Positions 59,611 through 64,000 of a stretch of DNA of 64,000 bases are shown here, piece after piece; within the stretch, counting starts at the first letter, position 1; every line of letters begins with the position of its first letter. Position numbers and translations under genes: made by a program. The notes beneath the pieces were generated by a model. The model was given only the letters and a program-made list of their open reading frames with translations, searched no databases and was not told where the DNA came from. The stretch is from Planctomycetota bacterium (lineage in GTDB: Bacteria; Planctomycetota; UBA1135; UBA2386): contig JADJPQ010000001.1 of NCBI GenBank assembly GCA_016713175.1, forward strand, positions 709,001 through 773,000. The letters run 5' to 3'.

Positions 59611-61494
59611 ATGCGGGCCATGCAACCAGGACCCGCATCCCTCCTCGTGGTCTGGGCGTTCGTCGGCGCCATCAGCGCGACCGCCCAGGCCCCGAGCAAC
59701 TGGACGTCGACAGCACTTCCCGCCAACCAGACCAGCGCGCCGAACTCGATCGGCACGACGGTGAGCTTCCTGACCAGCAATTCGGTCTGGCTCTATTCCG
59801 GCATCACCAAGGCCTGGACCGTGCTGCCGGTCAGCAATCCGACACCGATCTTCCAGGCGAACGACTACTGCATCGTGCGCGACGGCACCCTGATCCACGC
59901 GTTTGCGTCGCACACCGGCCAGGTCGAGACGATCACGACCAGCGGCAGCGCCACCGTCGTCAGCGGCCCCGCGAGTTCCTCCTGGGTGACGCTCGTCGCC
60001 GACGGCAACCAGGCCTGGGGTTTCGGCGCGTTCCACGGCCACTGGGCCAGCCTGAGCTTGTCGCAGCCGAACCCGACCATGGTCTCCAACCGGCTGCTCG
60101 GCCTGCTGCTCGACGGCAGCACCGCCTACGCGCTGAGCACGCACCACGGCGGCTTCGTGCCGGTGGCCGCCGATCCCGCGGCGACGCTGACGGTGGTCGG
60201 CGAAGGCGAGGTGGCCACGGCGAACAGCCCCGGCGTGTTCCGCGCCTTCTCGGCCCAGCAGAACAACTGGAGCGTGCAGAACGTGCCGGTCGGCGCCAGC
60301 ACGCTGCAACAGAACGAATATGCCCTGGTGTGGTCGGGCAACCAGATCTGGGGCTGTTCGGGACTGACCGGAACGGTCGCGACCTACGTGGCCAACCAGC
60401 CGATCGGCAGCGTGCTCGGCGCCGAGGGCGTGGCCGCGTTCATCGACGGCACCGACGTCGTCTGCTACGGCTCGGGACGCGGTCAGTTCGCCGTGCGGCC
60501 GGCGCCGGGAGCGACGCTGCACTTGGACTACCACTTCGCGCTGCTGATCGAGAACGGGCTGCTGACGCCGTTCTCGGCGATCACCGGCACGTTCGGCATC
60601 CCGCTGAGCGGCACGTTCTCGATCACCTCGAACGACGCGATCGCCTGGGCCGACGCCGGCGGCGGCACCGGCCACGCCTACAGCCCGGTGCTGAACACCT
60701 GGATCGCGGCGCCGCCGATCACGATCGCGTCGTTCAACACCGTGCGCGACGCGGTCGTGCTCGGTCACGCCGGCGGCTACACGGCATTGTCCGCCCGGCA
60801 CGGCACCTGGGTGCCGAAGGCCACGACGCTCGTCGGCGCGTTCCAGGCGCCGATCAGCGGCTCGACGTTCCTCGCGCTCGACGGCTCCGGCGAGACCGCA
60901 CACGTGTTCGACGCCCGCCTCAACCGCTGGGCCTCCGTTACCGGCCAGTCGGCGCTGACGGTTCGCATCTCGCGCCACACCGCGATGGTGCACGACAACC
61001 AGGTCGCCCATGGCTTCGGCCAGCCGTCGGGCGAGTGGTACGCGCAGCCGCTGCTCACCGCGCCGTCCCGCTTCGACACCGCCAGTTCGATCGGCGCCGT
61101 CGTGCACGGCAATGAGATCGCCGTCTACTCGGTCCAGGGGTCGTTCTCGTACACCGGCCGCTATCCTGAGTTCACCCAGGCGATCAACCTCGGCAACACC
61201 CTGCGGCTGCACCAGGTGGCGCCACCCGGCAGCGCGCTGTTCCGCCTCTACGGTCTGTTGCCAGCGTACATGGATCTCGGCCCGATATTTGGCCGCCTCT
61301 ACATCGAACCGTCGACCGCGGTGTCGCAGTTCTGGCCGCAACTGGTCGGCGCGAGCGGCATCCTGGACATCGACCTGCCGGTGCCCAACCAGCCGGCGTT
61401 GGTCGGTCTGCAGCTGCACCTGCAGAACCTGGTCGTGCCGCCGGTGCCGGCACAGCCGTGGTTGTCATCGTCGGTCGCGCCCATCCTGTTCTGA
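59611..61494 (+). CDS. Secreted beta-repeat protein with C-terminal recurrent module
   Basis: This 627-residue exported protein has the signal PGPASLLVVWAFVGAISATAQ. ATGs at 59611 and 59620 are both possible starts. About ten ~50-residue repeats carry an H-x-G-x-W/F turn (FGAFHGHWASLSL, STHHGGFVPVA, GSGRGQFAVRPA, SARHGTWVPKA, GFGQPSGEWYAQ), suggesting a beta-propeller. The final ~110 residues are the recurrent module (LGNTLRLHQVAPPGS, FGRLYIEPSTAV, VPNQPALVGLQLHLQN). It has no enzymatic motif. The alpha/beta hydrolase follows 19 bases downstream in the same direction. Confidence 0.72.
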   Translation: MRAMQPGPASLLVVWAFVGAISATAQAPSNWTSTALPANQTSAPNSIGTTVSFLTSNSVWLYSGITKAWTVLPVSNPTPIFQANDYCIVRDGTLIHAFASHTGQVETITTSGSATVVSGPASSSWVTLVADGNQAWGFGAFHGHWASLSLSQPNPTMVSNRLLGLLLDGSTAYALSTHHGGFVPVAADPAATLTVVGEGEVATANSPGVFRAFSAQQNNWSVQNVPVGASTLQQNEYALVWSGNQIWGCSGLTGTVATYVANQPIGSVLGAEGVAAFIDGTDVVCYGSGRGQFAVRPAPGATLHLDYHFALLIENGLLTPFSAITGTFGIPLSGTFSITSNDAIAWADAGGGTGHAYSPVLNTWIAAPPITIASFNTVRDAVVLGHAGGYTALSARHGTWVPKATTLVGAFQAPISGSTFLALDGSGETAHVFDARLNRWASVTGQSALTVRISRHTAMVHDNQVAHGFGQPSGEWYAQPLLTAPSRFDTASSIGAVVHGNEIAVYSVQGSFSYTGRYPEFTQAINLGNTLRLHQVAPPGSALFRLYGLLPAYMDLGPIFGRLYIEPSTAVSQFWPQLVGASGILDIDLPVPNQPALVGLQLHLQNLVVPPVPAQPWLSSSVAPILF

Positions 61495-61513
61495 CCTCGA
61501 CCCGCAGCCCGCG

Positions 61514-62449
61514 ATGCCCCCTTCAGCCCTGATCCTGCTCACCCTGGCGTCCGCCGTGCCCCTGCTCGCCCAGGCAGCGGCGGCGCCCGCCCCCCCGACC
61601 ACGGCGCCGGCCTCGACGCCGCGACCCGACCCGTCCCCCGTCGTCCTGGTCGGCTCCCGCATCGCCTGGAACATCCCGTACGTCGCCAACGCCGCGCCGG
61701 AACAGCGTCTGGACGTCTATGCCCCGGCCAAGGCCACCAAGGCGCCGGTCGTGCTGTTCGTGCACGGCGGCGAATGGGCCAAAGGCGACAAGTCCGAAGT
61801 CAGCTGGAAGCCAAAGTTCCTGGTCGAGAACGGCATCGTGCTGGTCTCGGTCAACTACCGGCTGAGCGGCACCGCGCCGCATCCGGCGCAGGTCGACGAC
61901 GTCGCCGCCGCGGTGCGCTGGACCAAGGATCACATCGCCGAACACGGCGGCGACCCGCAACAGGTGTTCGTGCTCGGCCATTCGGCCGGTACGCACCTGG
62001 CGGCACTGCTCGGGCTCGATGCGCGACCACTCGGCAAGGTCGGCCTCGCGCCGACCGATCTGGCGGGCGTCCTGTGCTGGAGCGGCAGCGCCTACGACCT
62101 GATCGCCAAGCTCGCGGAAGGCGGCGACAACGCGCCGTACATCGTCAAAGCGTTCGGCGCAGCCGAGGTCGGCCTGCGCGACGCCTCGCCGCTGGCGCAC
62201 GTCCGCGCCGGGCAGCCGGCGCCGCGGTTCCTGGTCGCTGTCGCCGGCCAGTCGACCCGTGGCAATGCCAAGGCGGCGGCCACTGGGCTGGTCGCGGCGA
62301 TGCACGCCGCCGGTTTGCAGGCCAGCCTGGTCGAACTCGAGGGCAAGACGCACTACCTGGCCAACCACGAGCTGGGGATGCCCAACGGCGGCGAAGCGCT
62401 CGGCGCCGTCCTGCTCGGGTTCGTCCGCAGCGACGCGACCCCGCGGTAG
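61514..62449 (+). CDS. Exported alpha/beta hydrolase (esterase-like)
   Basis: This 311-residue protein has a signal (PPSALILLTLASAVPLLAQ) and an Ala/Pro/Thr-rich linker to ~45. The hydrolase domain has VVLFVHGGEW with the oxyanion HGG at 84-86, VSVNYRLSG, FVLGHSAGTHLAALL with nucleophile Ser157, and GKTHYLANHELG with His280. This is the plan of carboxylesterase/BD-FAE-like enzymes. The catalytic acid is not obvious: where an Asp is usually found the sequence reads FLVAVAGQSTRG. The start at 61514 is set by the signal peptide. It is probably co-transcribed with the beta-repeat protein. Confidence 0.78.
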   Translation: MPPSALILLTLASAVPLLAQAAAAPAPPTTAPASTPRPDPSPVVLVGSRIAWNIPYVANAAPEQRLDVYAPAKATKAPVVLFVHGGEWAKGDKSEVSWKPKFLVENGIVLVSVNYRLSGTAPHPAQVDDVAAAVRWTKDHIAEHGGDPQQVFVLGHSAGTHLAALLGLDARPLGKVGLAPTDLAGVLCWSGSAYDLIAKLAEGGDNAPYIVKAFGAAEVGLRDASPLAHVRAGQPAPRFLVAVAGQSTRGNAKAAATGLVAAMHAAGLQASLVELEGKTHYLANHELGMPNGGEALGAVLLGFVRSDATPR

Positions 62450-62465
62450 CGGGCAGGCGCCGGAC

Positions 62466-62524
62466 TATCCGAGCAGGCGCAGCGCGGCCTGCGGCTGGGC
62501 GTTGGTCCGCGCCAGGATCGCGCC
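62466..62524 (-). pseudogene. 3' end of a flagellin-like gene
   Basis: The minus strand reads AILARTNAQPQAALRLLG followed by TAG at 62468-62466. The pattern A-x-x-N-x-x-P-Q-x-x-L-x-L-L is that of the conserved C-terminal helix of flagellins. Upstream of it the frame loses any likeness, so only a tail of ~18 codons remains. Confidence 0.45.
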
Positions 62525-62797
62525 CCGGAACGAACACACGGGCGGGGTTGTCCGTCACGGACGTAGAAGCTTAACTCTCCGTCTTCACCCCGTCCCGTCT
62601 GCGCACTACAGCCGAGAATTCGTGTCGGCCGCGAAAGCCCGGGGTCTCTTGGAAGACTCTCGGCAGTCGGCTGCTCGTGGCGAACCGGCCGTGCAAGTCT
62701 ACGATGGGACAACGGTGGTCCAGGGGCGCAGGGTTTCGCCGTTCAGCAACCGCCGCCTCCGTCACGCCGACCACACATGTCCTCCAGGAGTCCGAAG
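62525..62797 (+). other. Intergenic region upstream of the catalase gene
   Basis: About 270 bases with no gene. TTGTCC and TTAACT with a 17-base gap lie at about 62548-62576, but the -10 match is poor and no regulator site is recognised. AGGAG at 62786-62790 is the catalase ribosome-binding site. Confidence 0.35.
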
Positions 62798-64000
62798 ATG
62801 AGCGACGACAAGAAACTCACCACGACCGGCGGTGCGCCGGTTGCCGACAACCAGAACGCCATGACGGCGGGTCCCCGCGGCCCGATGTTGCTCCAGGACG
62901 TCTGGTTCCTGGAGAAGCTCGCCCACTTCGATCGCGAAGTCATCCCCGAGCGCCGCATGCATGCGAAGGGATCGGGCGCCTACGGCACGTTCACGGTCAC
63001 CCGCGACATCACCCGGTACACCAAGGCCAGGATCTTCGCGAAGGTCGGCAAGAAGACGGACCTCTTCGTTCGCTTCTCGACCGTCGCGGGCGAACGCGGT
63101 GCCGCCGACGCCGAGCGCGACATCCGCGGCTTCGCGATCAAGTTCTACACCGAGGAGGGCAACTGGGACCTCGTCGGCAACAACACGCCGGTGTTCTTCC
63201 TCCGCGATCCGCTGAAGTTCCCCGACCTCAACCACGCGGTGAAGCGCGATCCGCGCACGAATCTGCGCAGCGCCAAGAACAACTGGGACTTCTGGACCTC
63301 GCTCCCCGAGGCACTGCACCAGATCACGATCACGATGAGCGACCGTGGCATCCCGGCCAGCTACCGCCACATGCACGGCTTCGGCAGCCACACGTTCAGT
63401 TTCCTCAACGCCGCCAACGAGCGCTTCTGGGTCAAGTTCCACCTGCGCTGCCAGCAGGGCATCCAGAACCTGACCGACGCCGAGGCCGAGGCGGTCGTCG
63501 CCAAGGACCGCGAAAGCAACCAGCGCGACCTCTACGAGAGCATCGAGAAGCAGGACTTCCCTCGATGGACGCTGTTCGTCCAGGTGATGCCCGAGAAGGA
63601 CGCCGCCAACTGTCCCTACAATCCGTTCGACCTGACCAAGGTGTGGTTCCACAAGGACTACCCACTGCTCGAAGTGGGCGTCATGGAGTTGAACAGAAAC
63701 CCGGCCAACTACCACGCCGAGGTCGAGCAGTCGGCCTTCAACCCGGCGAACGTCGTGCCCGGGATCGGCTTCTCCCCCGACAAGATGCTGCAGGGCCGCC
63801 TGTTCTCCTACGGCGATGCCCAGCGTTACCGTCTCGGCGTGAACCATGCGCAGATCCCGGTGAACGCGCCGCGTTGTCCGGTGCACAGCTACCACCGCGA
63901 CGGCGCGATGCGAGTCGACGGCAACCACGGCGGCACGCTCGGCTACGAACCCAACAGCAGCGGCGAGTGGCAGCAGCAGCCGCAGTTCGCCGAGCCGCCC
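62798..64000 (+). CDS. katA: Monofunctional haem catalase (runs off the window)
   Basis: The first 401 codons of a small-subunit haem catalase, which breaks down H2O2 to water and O2. It shows RRMHAKGSGAYGTF with catalytic His55, LVGNNTPVFFLRDP with the Asn at 128, RHMHGFGSHTFSF, and the haem-ligand Tyr338 in GRLFSYGDAQRYRLG. The N-terminal TTTGGAPVADNQNAMTAGPRGP is typical of the KatA-like clade. AGGAG at 62786-62790 lies 7 bases before the ATG. The frame is open to the window's end, and about 80-90 residues are missing. Confidence 0.95.
   Translation, partial: MSDDKKLTTTGGAPVADNQNAMTAGPRGPMLLQDVWFLEKLAHFDREVIPERRMHAKGSGAYGTFTVTRDITRYTKARIFAKVGKKTDLFVRFSTVAGERGAADAERDIRGFAIKFYTEEGNWDLVGNNTPVFFLRDPLKFPDLNHAVKRDPRTNLRSAKNNWDFWTSLPEALHQITITMSDRGIPASYRHMHGFGSHTFSFLNAANERFWVKFHLRCQQGIQNLTDAEAEAVVAKDRESNQRDLYESIEKQDFPRWTLFVQVMPEKDAANCPYNPFDLTKVWFHKDYPLLEVGVMELNRNPANYHAEVEQSAFNPANVVPGIGFSPDKMLQGRLFSYGDAQRYRLGVNHAQIPVNAPRCPVHSYHRDGAMRVDGNHGGTLGYEPNSSGEWQQQPQFAEPP

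Noticed and set aside
62548..62576. Sigma-70 promoter TTGTCC-N17-TTAACT upstream of the catalase
   Set aside because: The -10 hexamer is poor and the distance to the ATG is over 200 bases, so it is mentioned only as a weak possibility.

Overview
The window is high-GC DNA that fits a member of the Planctomycetota. The main evidence is a DUF1592/DUF1552 gene pair with a planctomycete-type CxxCH domain and a twin-arginine leader, many secreted FG-GAP, kelch and PKD proteins, and a Ser/Thr kinase fused to a sulfatase-modifying (FGE-like) domain beside an ECF sigma factor. The genus cannot be told from the sequence. No rRNA, tRNA or CRISPR array was found.

Layout. 0-3.5 kb: the tail of a hemerythrin-like protein, then a HisKA_2 sensor kinase and a hybrid kinase with two receiver domains. 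3.5-9 kb: two secreted proteins, a damaged DUF4143 ATPase gene holding a poly-G block, and a DsbD-like/ThuA-like gene split by an in-frame TGA. 9-17.3 kb: a very large TPR protein with a C39-like peptidase domain, the kinase-FGE fusion, and tail-to-tail with it an ECF sigma gene split by an in-frame TAG. 17.4-37 kb: a surface-protein region with three tandem FG-GAP paralogues, a kelch protein, rsgA, an IPT-like protein, two more FG-GAP proteins (one frameshifted), a HEAT protein, a DUF1579-like protein and a PKD/LamG protein. 37-39.4 kb: a full-length methylmalonyl-CoA mutase.

39.4-50.1 kb is a mobile-element-rich island. Its core is visibly lower in GC than the flanks. Removing two insertions with exact target-site duplications restores one operon: a PadR-like regulator with a near-consensus promoter and no room for a leader, a small membrane protein, a protein kinase-like gene (cut by an IS66 element, 8-bp duplication), a 510-residue helical-repeat protein (cut by a 3.85-kb multi-gene transposon, 7-bp duplication), and the first codons of a fifth gene lost into an IS1380-family remnant. 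This is the most interesting part of the window.

50.1-64 kb: the DUF1552/DUF1592 pair, a cluster of gene fragments (secreted-module pieces, a DUF1501-like remnant, a small lmo0937-type membrane protein), a histidine kinase with its NtrC-type sigma-54 activator, an IS91 remnant, a secreted beta-repeat protein, an alpha/beta hydrolase, a flagellin-like 3' end and a catalase that runs off the window.

Two themes recur. A beta-rich module of about 100 residues is found in about a dozen secreted proteins or fragments. Coding-sequence damage is frequent: three in-frame stops, each one C-to-T change away from a sense codon, several one-base shifts (three of them extra bases in C/G runs), and one poly-G block. 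Sequencing or assembly error must be excluded before any of this is called gene decay.
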